64,000 bases of DNA, from NCBI GenBank assembly GCA_965197795.1, contig OZ240228.1:3038001-3102000 (forward strand), written 5' to 3'. Source of the DNA: WHTK01 sp965197795. Its GTDB lineage: Bacteria > Chloroflexota > Dehalococcoidia > DSTF01 > WHTK01. The notes beneath the pieces were generated by a model that worked only from the letters and a program-made list of their open reading frames with translations, was not told where the DNA came from and did not search any database. Made by a program: the position numbers and the translations under genes. Below, piece after piece: positions 35,172 to 43,895 of the stretch; positions within the stretch are counted from its first letter, which is position 1, and every line of letters begins with the position of its first letter.

Positions 35172-35435
35172 CTACCTCTGCTTGATCTCTTCGGTCGAGA
35201 CGTACCAGCCCTTGCGACGGATCAGCTTCTGGGTGCGCTCGTCGAGTGAGGTGCCCAGCGCCTCATTCAGCGAGACGGTCATCTCCGCCATCTCACTGGT
35301 GCCTTCCACCCGGTTGCTGCGCCAGTGCCGTAGCGCGGCAGCGCCTTCGTCGGACAGCTCAGCCTGGTCGAGGACCTGGGAGATGATCAGCGACATGATG
35401 GAACACGCTTCGTCGGTATCGAGAATTAGTTGCAT
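35172..35435 (-). CDS. small helical protein, tandem paralogue B
   Basis: The 87-aa paralogue of the downstream gene aligns as MQLILDTDEACSIMSLIISQ, LDQAELSD, RHWRSNRV, SEMAEMTVSLNEA. ATG at 35435 has GGGGGAG five bases upstream; the longer in-frame start at 35474 is not needed. Unknown function. The pair sits between two enoyl-CoA hydratase genes. Confidence 0.65.
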   Translation of the reverse strand: MQLILDTDEACSIMSLIISQVLDQAELSDEGAAALRHWRSNRVEGTSEMAEMTVSLNEALGTSLDERTQKLIRRKGWYVSTEEIKQR

Positions 35436-35547
35436 TGAGGCTCCCCCTCGGTTGTTTGATGTGAGAGTAATCATAGCCTGCGGCGGGGCTTAGAAAGCAA
35501 TCGCGGGCCTGTGCGAGCCAGGGCTAATACCCCGGGATCGGGTATTG

Positions 35548-36300
35548 TCAGCGGCCTTCGAAGCGCGGTGGTCGCTTTTCAAGGAAGGCCTGCACGCCCT
35601 CGGCGCGGTCGCGGGTCGTCTGTAGGATGACCGAGAGGTCGAATTCGTAACGCAACGCCTGATCGAGCGATAGCTCCGCGCCATGGTGCACGGCCTCCTT
35701 GGCGTAGCGCAGGGCCAGCGGGCCGTGTGCCGCGATACGCCCCGCGAGCGCCTCGGCCTCGTATTGCAGCTGATCGGTTGGGAAGACGCGGGAAACGAGC
35801 CCGGTGCGGTGGGCGGCTTCGGCGTCGAGCTCGTCGCCGAGGAGCAGCATGGACGTGGCGACCGAGCGGCCGACGACGCGTGACAGGCGCTGCGAGCCGC
35901 CAGCCAGCGGCAGCGTGCCCTGCGAGACCTCGGGCAGGCCGAAGCGAGCATCGGCGGCGGCGATGCGTACGTCGCAGGCCAGCGCGAGCTCGAGCCCGGC
36001 ACTGAGCGTCGCACCCTGCAAGGCGGCGATGACGGGGGTTGGCAAGGCTGCAATAGGACCGAACGGGTCGAGTGAGAGGTCTTCGGTAGCGTTAATCGAG
36101 GACTCCCACCCGGCGCAGAACGCTGGGCCGTCTGACGTGAGCAAAGTCACGCAGACGGCGTCGTTGGCGGCGATCGTCTCGCAGACGTCCGTCAGCTCTC
36201 GAAGCATGCGGGCATCGACACGATTCTCGTTTTGGGGGCGCGCGAGCGTGATGCAGGCGATCGACCCGTCGAGTCGCAGGTGTAGGGCGCGAAATTCCAT
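35548..36300 (-). CDS. enoyl-CoA hydratase/isomerase family protein (2)
   Basis: The 250-aa crotonase-fold protein has FCAGWESSI in place of the usual GAD segment and LQGATLSAGLELALACDVRIA, LPEVSQGTLPLAGGSQRLSR. The first oxyanion loop deviates, so specificity may differ from a standard hydratase. Shorter ATG at 36300 chosen; a GTG at 36324 is in frame. Paralogous to the gene at 34132 but clearly diverged. Confidence 0.85.
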   Translation of the reverse strand: MEFRALHLRLDGSIACITLARPQNENRVDARMLRELTDVCETIAANDAVCVTLLTSDGPAFCAGWESSINATEDLSLDPFGPIAALPTPVIAALQGATLSAGLELALACDVRIAAADARFGLPEVSQGTLPLAGGSQRLSRVVGRSVATSMLLLGDELDAEAAHRTGLVSRVFPTDQLQYEAEALAGRIAAHGPLALRYAKEAVHHGAELSLDQALRYEFDLSVILQTTRDRAEGVQAFLEKRPPRFEGR

Positions 36301-36380
36301 ACGGCGTGGGAGGAAGGTTAGCACAGGAGAATCTCAGAATATTGCACGAAATTGCTATGGATCGTGGAACGGTCGCGGCG

Positions 36381-36409
36381 TTGAGTTGACCCATTAGGCC
36401 ACGTAAGAT
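36381..36409 (+). promoter_or_regulatory. promoter of the LCP-family gene
   Basis: TTGAGT, 17-base spacer, TAAGAT, then 11 bases to the ATG. Each hexamer matches consensus in four of six positions. Predicted leader is only about five bases. Confidence 0.45.
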
Positions 36410-36420
36410 GAACGGGCACC

Positions 36421-37803
36421 ATGTCACAAGGACCACGCCCTCCGGCGCCCTCGCCCGAACGCCGCAGACCATCTCGTCCCAGCCTGCGAAGCCAGCTGCT
36501 GGTGCTGTTTGGCATCCTGGTGCTGGCGGGAGGCGCCTTTTATATGGCGCTGGTCGTCACGACGCAGGCTTACCCGATTTTCCTCCCCGGTAGCAGCCTC
36601 GACATCGGCATCTCGGCGCCGGGTATCAAGGATCCCGAGGCGATCGAGAGCAGCGGCCGGCGCTGGACGTTCCTGGTCATGGGCGTCGACCGGCGGCCCT
36701 ATGAAGGCGACGCGCCGAGTCGTACCGACACGATGTTCGTCATGACGGTGGACCCGCAAACGCGATCCGCTCGTGCCCTGGCGATCCCGCGCGACCTCTG
36801 GGTGGACGTCTATGGGCCCGATGGAGTGTTCCAGCAGCGGATCAATAGCGCCTACGAGCTCGGTGAGGCGATCGAGGAAGGTAAAGGGATCGAGACCGTC
36901 GTGACTACGGTCGAGAACCTGCTCAGGATCGAGATCGATCACCATGTGATCATCGACTTCGATGGCTTCAAAGAAATCATCACCTTGCTGGGCGGCGTCG
37001 AGGTCGAAGTACCGCAAGGCCTCGGGGTCTACGATCCGTTCTACTCGGAGACGGAGCTCCTGGGTGACTTCTATCCCTGCATCTTCGAGCCGGGCATTTA
37101 CCAGATGAACGGCAGTCAGGCACTGTGCTACGCCCGCGTGCGCAACAACTCGGATGATCGTGAGCGCATCTTGCGCCAGCAGACAGTCATTGATGCCGTG
37201 GTCAGAAAGGCGGCACAACTGAACATACTGGAGTCGCCAGGGACGATACTGCAGCTGTGGCAGCGGTATCGCGAGACGGTGCAGACGGATGTCAACGACC
37301 TTCAGGCGCCCGGCTTCGCCGGCCTGGGCGCGTCGATCGACCGCAACGCGATCTCCTACCTTTCCCTGGGCGGCGTGACCACAGCCTGGACGACGCTGGA
37401 AGGGGCGCAGGTGTTGTTGGCGTCGCCGGAAGGCATCGCGCTGCTGGTGGATGCCTTCACGTCGGACAATCAGCTGGAGGCCGAGGCGGCGGTCATCGAG
37501 GTGCAAAACGGCAGCGGGCTGTCAGGCGCCGAGCAGCAAGCTGCCGACCTGTTCACCAGTTTTGGCGTGCCACCGGAGCTGATCTTGCCGCTGCGGGCGG
37601 CGCTGCCGGCCAGCGAGACGCAGATCATCGATTTCACCGGCAAGGCGTACACGGCTCAGCGCATCGCGGGCTGGTTAGAGCTGCCGGCGGGCCGGATCCG
37701 GGCCGCAACACCGGAGGACGCAGGGCTGCGTACGGCTGCGAGTTCGGACATCGTCGTCATTTTGGGCGCGGACACGGAAATCGACACGGCCTCAGCGCCT
37801 TAG
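36421..37803 (+). CDS. LytR-CpsA-Psr (LCP) family cell-wall ligase
   Basis: Transfers glycopolymers from lipid carriers to peptidoglycan outside the membrane. The 460-aa protein has a cytoplasmic Pro/Arg-rich N-terminus, one membrane helix (about 24-45), the LCP domain (FLVMGVDRRP, SRTDTMFVMT, LAIPRDLWVDV, NSAYELG) and a C-terminal LytR_C domain from about residue 355 (AVIEVQNGSGLSGAE). Conserved Arg and Asp residues of the pyrophosphate site are present. Confidence 0.9.
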   Translation: MSQGPRPPAPSPERRRPSRPSLRSQLLVLFGILVLAGGAFYMALVVTTQAYPIFLPGSSLDIGISAPGIKDPEAIESSGRRWTFLVMGVDRRPYEGDAPSRTDTMFVMTVDPQTRSARALAIPRDLWVDVYGPDGVFQQRINSAYELGEAIEEGKGIETVVTTVENLLRIEIDHHVIIDFDGFKEIITLLGGVEVEVPQGLGVYDPFYSETELLGDFYPCIFEPGIYQMNGSQALCYARVRNNSDDRERILRQQTVIDAVVRKAAQLNILESPGTILQLWQRYRETVQTDVNDLQAPGFAGLGASIDRNAISYLSLGGVTTAWTTLEGAQVLLASPEGIALLVDAFTSDNQLEAEAAVIEVQNGSGLSGAEQQAADLFTSFGVPPELILPLRAALPASETQIIDFTGKAYTAQRIAGWLELPAGRIRAATPEDAGLRTAASSDIVVILGADTEIDTASAP

Positions 37804-37844
37804 GGCGATCTGCCGTTGCTTATACCCGGTCCGAGGATTGACGC

Positions 37845-38882
37845 CTAGTTAACGCCCGGGTAAACGACTTCCGTCTTGAGCCCGGATAGCTCGAGGCGTG
37901 ATTCGTAGGCCTTGGGCGCGTCGTCGATTGTGAAGCTGTGGCTGACGATGTGGCGCAGGTCGCCGAGATTAGGCAAGAGCTTTAGCGCCTGTTCGTACTG
38001 GGCGATGGTGGCGTTTTGTGATCCCGTGAGGACCAGCTCGTTGTAGTGGATCAGGTTGGGGTCGAGGTCGAGCACCGAATTGGGTGGGAAGCCGCCGAAC
38101 AGGTTGATGCTGCCCTGCTTGCGCACGCCTTCCAGCGCCGGTTTGACCGCTGGCACCGCGCCGGTGGAGACGACGGCGACGTCTGCGCCCTCGCCGTTGG
38201 TTAGCTCTCTTGTGCGCTGCACGACGTCCGTCGTCATCGGGTCGATGACTTCGATGGCCCCGAGCTTGCGGGCCCAGCCGCGGCGGCCCTCGTCAGGCTC
38301 GCTGGCGATGACGCTCGCGCCGAGAGCCTGCGCTACGACGAGGTGCATGAGGCCCATGGGCCCGCCGCCGATCAGTAGCATCGTGGTGCCGGCATCGACG
38401 CCGAGCAGGTCCATCGAGTTGAAGACGCATGACGTCGGCTCCAGCAGCGACGCGAGATCGAGCGGGATTTCGTTTGGCAGCTTGAAGACGTGACCGAGTC
38501 GAACGATCGGCTCCGGCACCAGGACGTATTCGGCGAGCCCACCGTTCTCGTCGTAGCCCAGCGTGATGCGCTTGGGGCAACGATTGCGCTTGCCGACGCG
38601 GCAGAAGCTGCACGAACCGCAAGCGATGATGGGGCAGAGCGAGACGTGATCGCCGACCGCGATGTCGCCGACCTCGTCACCGACCTGGGCAACGACGCCG
38701 GAGATCTCATGGCCCGGCACGACGCCCTGTTTGGCGTACTTCTCGCCCTTGAAGACGCGGACGTCGGAGTGGCATAGACCCGCAGCGGCGACACGCAAGA
38801 CGATTTCGCCGCAGCCCGCTTCCGGCACGGGCATATCGATGACCGCAAGGTCGCCTGGGGCGCGAAAGACGCAGGCTTTCAT
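37845..38882 (-). CDS. zinc-dependent alcohol dehydrogenase (MDR family)
   Basis: The 345-aa medium-chain dehydrogenase has a catalytic Zn site (GLCHSD and GHE), a structural Zn site CGSCSFCRVGKRNRC and a Rossmann segment MLLIGGGPMGLMHLVVAQ. Resembles sorbitol/threonine dehydrogenase relatives; substrate not determinable. ATG lies two bases from the rpsT stop, so it is probably cotranscribed downstream of rpsT. Confidence 0.9.
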   Translation of the reverse strand: MKACVFRAPGDLAVIDMPVPEAGCGEIVLRVAAAGLCHSDVRVFKGEKYAKQGVVPGHEISGVVAQVGDEVGDIAVGDHVSLCPIIACGSCSFCRVGKRNRCPKRITLGYDENGGLAEYVLVPEPIVRLGHVFKLPNEIPLDLASLLEPTSCVFNSMDLLGVDAGTTMLLIGGGPMGLMHLVVAQALGASVIASEPDEGRRGWARKLGAIEVIDPMTTDVVQRTRELTNGEGADVAVVSTGAVPAVKPALEGVRKQGSINLFGGFPPNSVLDLDPNLIHYNELVLTGSQNATIAQYEQALKLLPNLGDLRHIVSHSFTIDDAPKAYESRLELSGLKTEVVYPGVN

Positions 38883-38884
38883 GG

Positions 38885-39274
38885 TCAGGACTTACGGGTG
38901 CGGCGAGGCGCCGGCTTCGCGTCGTCCTTCTTGGCGGTGGTTCGACTACGACGGACGGGCTTCTTCGCCGGCTCTTCGGCGGGTGCCGAGGTGGCCGCCG
39001 AAGCGACGGCGTTGGCGGTCGCCAGATTGAAGCGCTTGAGGAGTCGAGACTTGCCGCGCGAGGCCGCGTTGTCGTGCACGACGTTCTTCTGCGCCGCACG
39101 GTCCAGCGCGCTCACAGCGGCTCGAACGGCTGCCTCGGCGTTCGCCGGGTCAGACTCGATGGCGGCGATGGCTTTATTGAGGAGCGTGCGGGTTTGGCTC
39201 TTGACGGAGCGGTTGCGGTCGCGGCGTTCGAGTGACTGGCGCCAGCGCTTGATGGCGGACTTGCTGTGAGCCAA
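38885..39274 (-). CDS. rpsT: 30S ribosomal protein S20
   Basis: Small-subunit protein binding 16S rRNA. The core (AHSKSAIKRWRQSLERRDRN to about residue 85) matches S20. The 129-aa protein carries an extra C-terminal tail of about 40 residues (Ala/Pro/Lys/Arg-rich, ending KPAPRRTRKS) beyond the usual 85-90. TTG at 39274 with GGAG six bases upstream is chosen; TTG starts are known for rpsT in other bacteria. Confidence 0.92.
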   Translation of the reverse strand: MAHSKSAIKRWRQSLERRDRNRSVKSQTRTLLNKAIAAIESDPANAEAAVRAAVSALDRAAQKNVVHDNAASRGKSRLLKRFNLATANAVASAATSAPAEEPAKKPVRRSRTTAKKDDAKPAPRRTRKS

Positions 39275-39365
39275 GGCGATCTCCTGTTGGTTCGGATCTA
39301 CCAGGAAATCGTAGCCGAACCTGGGGCCTGTGTCTAACAAAATCTGGCTGTAGCAGACGCGATGG

Positions 39366-39371
39366 TAATGT
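39366..39371 (+). promoter_or_regulatory. -10 box of leaderless murJ transcript
   Basis: TAATGT, spacer caggcc, then GTG of murJ. Confidence 0.55.
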
Positions 39372-39377
39372 CAGGCC

Positions 39378-40979
39378 GTGGAGAGCGATCGCGGTACCTG
39401 GCAGTCGTCCAGCTTGACGGTCGCGGCGTTGATCGTCGCGGCGGGCTTTCTCGGTAGCCGGCTCCTGGGTCTGCTGCGTAGCGTGATTATCGCCGAGGCG
39501 TTCGGCACGGAGCCGGAGCTGGACGCCTACTGGGTCGCTTTCCGGCTGCCGGACCTCGTGTTTCAGTTGCTGGCCGGTGCGACGCTGGCCAGCGCGTTCA
39601 TCCCGACCTTCGCGGGCGTGCGAACGCGGGGCGGCGAAGCCGCGGCCTGGCGGCTGGCGTCTAGCGTGCTGAACATCGTCCTGCTGGCCACCCTTGCGTT
39701 TGCAGTCGTCGCGTTTCTGCTGGCGCCGAAGCTGGTGCCGTGGTTGGCGCCGGGCCTGGGTGAGGAGACAGGCCGCGAGGCTGAGCTCAACGACCTGGCG
39801 GTGGACCTGACGCGTGTGATGCTGATCTCGCCGGTGCTGTTCGCGGTCAGCGGCATGTTCATGGGCATCCTCAACGCGCGACGTCACTTCTTGGTGCCAG
39901 CGCTGGCGCCGATGTTCTACAACCTTTCGATTATCGTCGCGGCGCTGGTGTCGACGGACGTCAACGCGCTGGCGATCGGTGTCGTGGCGGGGGCCGCTTT
40001 GCATCTGGCGGTACAACTGCCCGACCTGCGCAACGCCGGCATGACCTACCGGCTCGTCGCCGACTGGGGCGACGACGCGGTGCGCGAGGTGGGACGGCTG
40101 ATGGCGCCGCGCATGCTGGGTCTGGCCGCGACGCAGATCAACTTCTACTTCGTCGGCATCTTCTTCGCCTCCACCCTGGGTGTGGGGGCGATCAGCGGCC
40201 TGAGCTTCGCCTGGCTGATCACGATGACGCCGCTGGGCATCATCGGCATGGCGATCTCGACCGCGGCATTTCCGACCCTGGCCGAACAGGCGGCGCGCGA
40301 CGACGCAGCGGGCATGTCCGATACGCTGGGACGGGCGCTGCGATTGATCGTCTTCCTCAGCCTGCCGGCTGGCCTCGGCCTGGCGTTGCTCTCGACGCCG
40401 CTGGTCGTCGTCCTGCTGCAACGCGGCGCCTTCGATGTCGAATCCACGCGAATTACGGCGCAGGCACTGCTGTTCTACGCGCCGGCGCTTGTCGCGCACA
40501 GCGGCATCGAGATCTTGAGCCGAGGCTTCTACGCGCTGGGCAACACGAAAACGCCGGTAATGTTCGCCGTGGCGTCGATGCTGATCAACGTGGCGCTGGC
40601 GGCGGCTCTGGTGAGAGCGCTGGAGGTACGCGGCCTGGCGCTGGCGCTGTCGATCGCCACTGCGGTGGAGTTCCTGGCCCTATACGTGGCGGTTGGGCGA
40701 CGCGTGCCGGGTTTGGTCGCCACGCCGATACTGGCGTCGTTGGGCAAGATGGCGACCGGCAGCGCGGTCATGGCTGGTGCGGCGGGAGCGGTGTACGTGC
40801 TGCTCGATCGGGGCTTGAGGTTCGACATCGAGAGTGGGTTAGAGGCGCTGGCGGTCGTCGCAACGGCTTCGGCGGCAGGCGGGGCCGTCTACCTCGCCGC
40901 GACGGCCGTGCTGGGCCTGGAGGAGCCGCGCGTGCTACTGCGGCGTCTGAGGCCAGGCTGGATTCGGGGTCAGATGTAG
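39378..40979 (+). CDS. murJ: lipid II flippase MurJ (MviN)
   Basis: Flips lipid II across the membrane for peptidoglycan synthesis. The 533-aa polytopic protein has about 14 hydrophobic segments and MviN features: FGTEPELDAYWVAFRLPDL near the N-terminus, SRLLGLLRSVIIAEAFG, and ALGNTKTPVMFAVASM. No appended kinase domain, unlike actinobacterial versions. GTG start set by TANNNT. Divergent from rpsT. Confidence 0.94.
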   Translation: MESDRGTWQSSSLTVAALIVAAGFLGSRLLGLLRSVIIAEAFGTEPELDAYWVAFRLPDLVFQLLAGATLASAFIPTFAGVRTRGGEAAAWRLASSVLNIVLLATLAFAVVAFLLAPKLVPWLAPGLGEETGREAELNDLAVDLTRVMLISPVLFAVSGMFMGILNARRHFLVPALAPMFYNLSIIVAALVSTDVNALAIGVVAGAALHLAVQLPDLRNAGMTYRLVADWGDDAVREVGRLMAPRMLGLAATQINFYFVGIFFASTLGVGAISGLSFAWLITMTPLGIIGMAISTAAFPTLAEQAARDDAAGMSDTLGRALRLIVFLSLPAGLGLALLSTPLVVVLLQRGAFDVESTRITAQALLFYAPALVAHSGIEILSRGFYALGNTKTPVMFAVASMLINVALAAALVRALEVRGLALALSIATAVEFLALYVAVGRRVPGLVATPILASLGKMATGSAVMAGAAGAVYVLLDRGLRFDIESGLEALAVVATASAAGGAVYLAATAVLGLEEPRVLLRRLRPGWIRGQM

Positions 40980-41016
40980 TGCGCCTAATGGCGCATTCGT
41001 CTATGCTTTATAAGGT

Positions 41017-41655
41017 ATGGAAGTCTACTGGCTGGGCCACAGTTGCTTCCGCTTGCGCGGCCGCGACGCCACCGTCTTGACCGACCCCTGTCCTCCGACC
41101 ACGGGCTACAAGATCGGCAAGGTCAACACCGACATCGTCACGATCAGTCGGGACCACCCGGAGAGCAGCCATCGAGCCGCGGTCGCGGGTCAAGCGCGCT
41201 TTCTCGATGGCCCCGGGGAGTACGAGATCGCCGGCGTGCTGATCACGGCGGTGGACACCGATCGCGCCGACCGCGATGACGGACACAGTCGCAACCTTTC
41301 CTTCGTCATCGAGATCGACGACATCAAGGTGTGCCATCTGGGCGACATCCAGCGCGTGCCGGCCGGTGACGAAGTTGAGGGGCTCGCCGGCATCGACATT
41401 TTGCTGGCGCCGGTAGGCGGTGGGCGCTTCATGGCTGCAGAGAAGGCGGCGGAGATCGTCAGCCTGCTGGAGCCGAAGATCGTCATACCGATGCTGTACA
41501 AGACCGACGCTTCCAAGGGTGACTTCGAGGCCGTGGACCACTTCATCAAGGAGATGGGAACTGAGGCGAAGGCCCCCGAGCAGCGTCTTAACATCGCGAA
41601 GTCGGGGCTGCCGGACGATATGACGCTGACGCTGCTGTCGTACCGCGGCGCCTAA
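41017..41655 (+). CDS. MBL-fold (UlaG-like) protein with altered metal motif
   Basis: The 212-aa protein begins EVYWLGHSCFRLRG and has LTDPCPP, HLGDI, and ILLAPVGGG as in UlaG-like metallo-beta-lactamase folds. The expected HxHxDH motif reads SRDHPESSH, with the first His replaced by Arg and the Asp by Ser. Metal binding may be weakened or the protein non-hydrolytic. ATG follows a TATGCT box by nine bases. Confidence 0.82.
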   Translation: MEVYWLGHSCFRLRGRDATVLTDPCPPTTGYKIGKVNTDIVTISRDHPESSHRAAVAGQARFLDGPGEYEIAGVLITAVDTDRADRDDGHSRNLSFVIEIDDIKVCHLGDIQRVPAGDEVEGLAGIDILLAPVGGGRFMAAEKAAEIVSLLEPKIVIPMLYKTDASKGDFEAVDHFIKEMGTEAKAPEQRLNIAKSGLPDDMTLTLLSYRGA

Positions 41656-41858
41656 GGCGCCAACTCGAATCAGCTTCCGTTTCAGGCACTCATAATCCAG
41701 GAATAGGCTGGACGCGCCCTGTGCCCGCTGGAACCCCGACGCCGGCGTACACGTGATTACGCCCTGACTCTTCGTTGCTCAGAACGACAACAGGTGGCGC
41801 TCTTTAAGGCGCGTCGCGATGCGCAGCAGGGGAACCGATGCAGAGCGTCTGACCGGGC
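41656..41858. other. intergenic region between convergent genes
   Basis: About 200 bases with no supported gene or RNA. A GGCGCC-TAA-GGCGCC mini-hairpin overlaps the MBL stop; no T-run follows. No tRNA-like T-loop found on either strand. Confidence 0.4.
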
Positions 41859-43139
41859 TTACGGCAGGTAGGCGAGGGGGTCGACGATGCTGCCGAGGTA
41901 ATTCACCTCGAAGTGGAGGTGCGGGCCGGTGGAGTAACCGGTGCTGCCGCCGTAGCCGAGCAGCTGGCCAGCTTCAACGTATTGGCCCTGGCCCACCGCG
42001 ATGCCGCTAAAGTGGGCGTAGAGCGTCTGGAAGCCGTCGCCGTGGTCTATTACCACGTAGTAACCGTAGGAGCAGCACGGGTTACCGCCAGCGAAGGTGA
42101 CGGTGCCCGCCTTCGCCGCCGCAATTGGTGCTCCATCGTTGCTGTAGAGGTCGATGTCGATGCCGAGCGGGTGGCCCGGGCTGTAGTAGCTGGAGATTGG
42201 GCCTGAAGCGGGCCAGATGAAGCCGAAGCCCGACCTATCGCCGCCGGCTACGATCTGCGGCCCTGGAAGCAGGCCGTCGTCGCCGGTGCCGGGTGGCGAG
42301 AAACGGGTCGGGTTGGGGATTAGCAGCTCGTCGCCGATGTTGAGCACGTCGGCGTCCGTGATGCCGTTCTCGATCAGGATGTCTTCCATCTCGACGCCGA
42401 AGCGATCGGTGATGTCGATCAGGGTCTCGGCGCTGAGGACGGTGTGGATGACACTGTTGCCGCGCGGGATGCGCAGCTTCTGGCCGGGCTGAATGAAGTC
42501 GTCAGCGCTGACGACTTCGGGCCGGTTGCTCTGGACCAGAAGTTCCCAGTTCTCAACAACCAGGAGTCCGTCTTCGTCGAAGATGTTGTCCAGGCCGAAC
42601 TGGACGGCGATGCTGGAGAGCGTGTCTCCAGGCTGGACCTCGTAGACACAGTAGTTGTCGCTGACGCTGGTGTCGCAACCGAAGCTCGTCAGCAGGAGTG
42701 GCGAGAGCTCGTCGGCGCTGCGAGAGCGTTCCGGAGCCAGGAGCTCATCGTCGGATTCGATATTGGAGGAGGCCAGCACCTCTGCCTGCTGAATGTCACC
42801 CGCGGCGAGGAGCCCGGCGCTATCGTTGCGGGCGGCAAGCCCCGCGGCGACTAACGGCTCATTGTCCTCGGCGCTCAAGGTGGTATTGAACGCGGAGGTG
42901 ATGGAGATACCGGCTTCGGTGATGGTGACTCTCTTGAGGGCCTGGCCGGTGTGTCGTTCGGTGAGGGCGCTGGAGTAGGTAAGGTCCTGCGCCGGGTTAA
43001 TCAGGGCGCTGACGCGGTGCGGCGTAGATTGGGGTACGAGCGCCGCATACATGGCAGCCGCAGCGACGAAAAGGATGATCGATACGTGAACCACCGGCCG
43101 TCGGATGCCGCCGCTGGTCCTCTTGGGCGTCTGAGCCAT
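41859..43139 (-). CDS. LysM-containing M23 endopeptidase (cell-wall hydrolase)
   Basis: The 426-aa protein has an N-terminal anchor or signal (about residues 18-36). Two LysM domains (CVYEVQPGDTLSSIAVQFG and the HTVLSAETLIDITDRFG region) follow, then a C-terminal M23 domain with HPLGIDID, DHGDGFQTLYAHF and GPHLHFEV (Zn ligands). A Ser-rich linker joins them. It cleaves peptidoglycan cross-bridges or regulates amidases. A CCS insert (GGNPCCSYGYY) could form a disulfide. Confidence 0.92.
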   Translation of the reverse strand: MAQTPKRTSGGIRRPVVHVSIILFVAAAAMYAALVPQSTPHRVSALINPAQDLTYSSALTERHTGQALKRVTITEAGISITSAFNTTLSAEDNEPLVAAGLAARNDSAGLLAAGDIQQAEVLASSNIESDDELLAPERSRSADELSPLLLTSFGCDTSVSDNYCVYEVQPGDTLSSIAVQFGLDNIFDEDGLLVVENWELLVQSNRPEVVSADDFIQPGQKLRIPRGNSVIHTVLSAETLIDITDRFGVEMEDILIENGITDADVLNIGDELLIPNPTRFSPPGTGDDGLLPGPQIVAGGDRSGFGFIWPASGPISSYYSPGHPLGIDIDLYSNDGAPIAAAKAGTVTFAGGNPCCSYGYYVVIDHGDGFQTLYAHFSGIAVGQGQYVEAGQLLGYGGSTGYSTGPHLHFEVNYLGSIVDPLAYLP

Positions 43140-43436
43140 GGTTTTGAGCGCGCGTCGCTCCCTGGGGCCTAACGAAATACGACGACCTCCGTGTTGCGAT
43201 TAGGCGGACGTTGCCAACGCCCTCCACCCCTGACTCGACCCGGTTACTCGCGAATTACCTGGCTGCATTCTACACTGCGGTTTCTACGTAACCCCTTATT
43301 CGGGCGTTTCAAAACCATCGAAAATGCTGAATTTCACAAAGTCGATCAGAGTGCTGCTTTGCATCCGTCTCCGCCCATTGACAGTGGTAACCGCCGAAAA
43401 GATGATCGCAGCACCGTAGAACTGATGGAGTGGACA
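43140..43436. other. divergent promoter region of the M23 and GNAT genes
   Basis: About 300 bases, relatively AT-rich toward the GNAT gene. Holds a good promoter for the GNAT gene (43378-43406). No convincing promoter seen for the M23 gene. Confidence 0.5.
43378..43406 (+). promoter_or_regulatory. sigma-70-type promoter of the GNAT gene
   Basis: Perfect TTGACA, 17-base spacer, GATGAT. The start codon, with GGAG six bases upstream, follows 30 bases later, so this is a leadered transcript. Confidence 0.5.
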
Positions 43437-43895
43437 ATGATGGCTGTGACACTGGAGCCAGTCACCGCGGATAACCGGTTTGAAGCCGAGGCGCTCGAAG
43501 TGGCGGAGGACCAGCGCCGGTTTCTGGATACAACTTCCATTAGCGAATTCCTGGCAGATGCGCCGTCTTACGCAGCATTTCAACCACACCTAATTCGTGC
43601 CGACGGCCTCCCTGTAGGCCTCGTCAGCTTCGGCTATCTGCCGGAGGAGCGGCTGAAGTTTTGGGTTCCGTTGCTTATCATCGATCGTCGCAATCAAGGG
43701 CAGGGTTATGGCAGAGCCGCGATGCAGATCGTGATTGACGAAACGCAAAGGACAGAGCCGGAGTGCCGCGGTATAGGTCTTAGCTACAAGCCCGCGAACC
43801 TGGTAGCGAAACGCTTGTATGCGTCCCTAGGCTTTGTGCCGGCTGATGAGAAAAAAGGTGAAGTGCGGGCCTGGCTGAGTTTCGAAGCGGGCTAG
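43437..43895 (+). CDS. GNAT family N-acetyltransferase
   Basis: The 152-aa protein has the acetyl-CoA loop RRNQGQGYGRAAM (Q/RxxGxG/A) and a C-terminal GLSYKPANLVAKRLYASLGF motif. Resembles spermidine/diamine or aminoglycoside-type acetyltransferases. ATG at 43437 chosen for its Shine-Dalgarno; the open frame extends about 80 codons upstream without support. Stop shares CTAG with rho. Confidence 0.85.
   Translation: MMAVTLEPVTADNRFEAEALEVAEDQRRFLDTTSISEFLADAPSYAAFQPHLIRADGLPVGLVSFGYLPEERLKFWVPLLIIDRRNQGQGYGRAAMQIVIDETQRTEPECRGIGLSYKPANLVAKRLYASLGFVPADEKKGEVRAWLSFEAG

Noticed and set aside
36424..37506. 360-codon minus-strand frame opposite the LCP gene
   Set aside because: Composition typical of a shadow frame; the plus frame has all LCP motifs.
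41656..41858. Search for a tRNA or small RNA in the gap
   Set aside because: No T-loop (TTCRA) or cloverleaf pairing on either strand.
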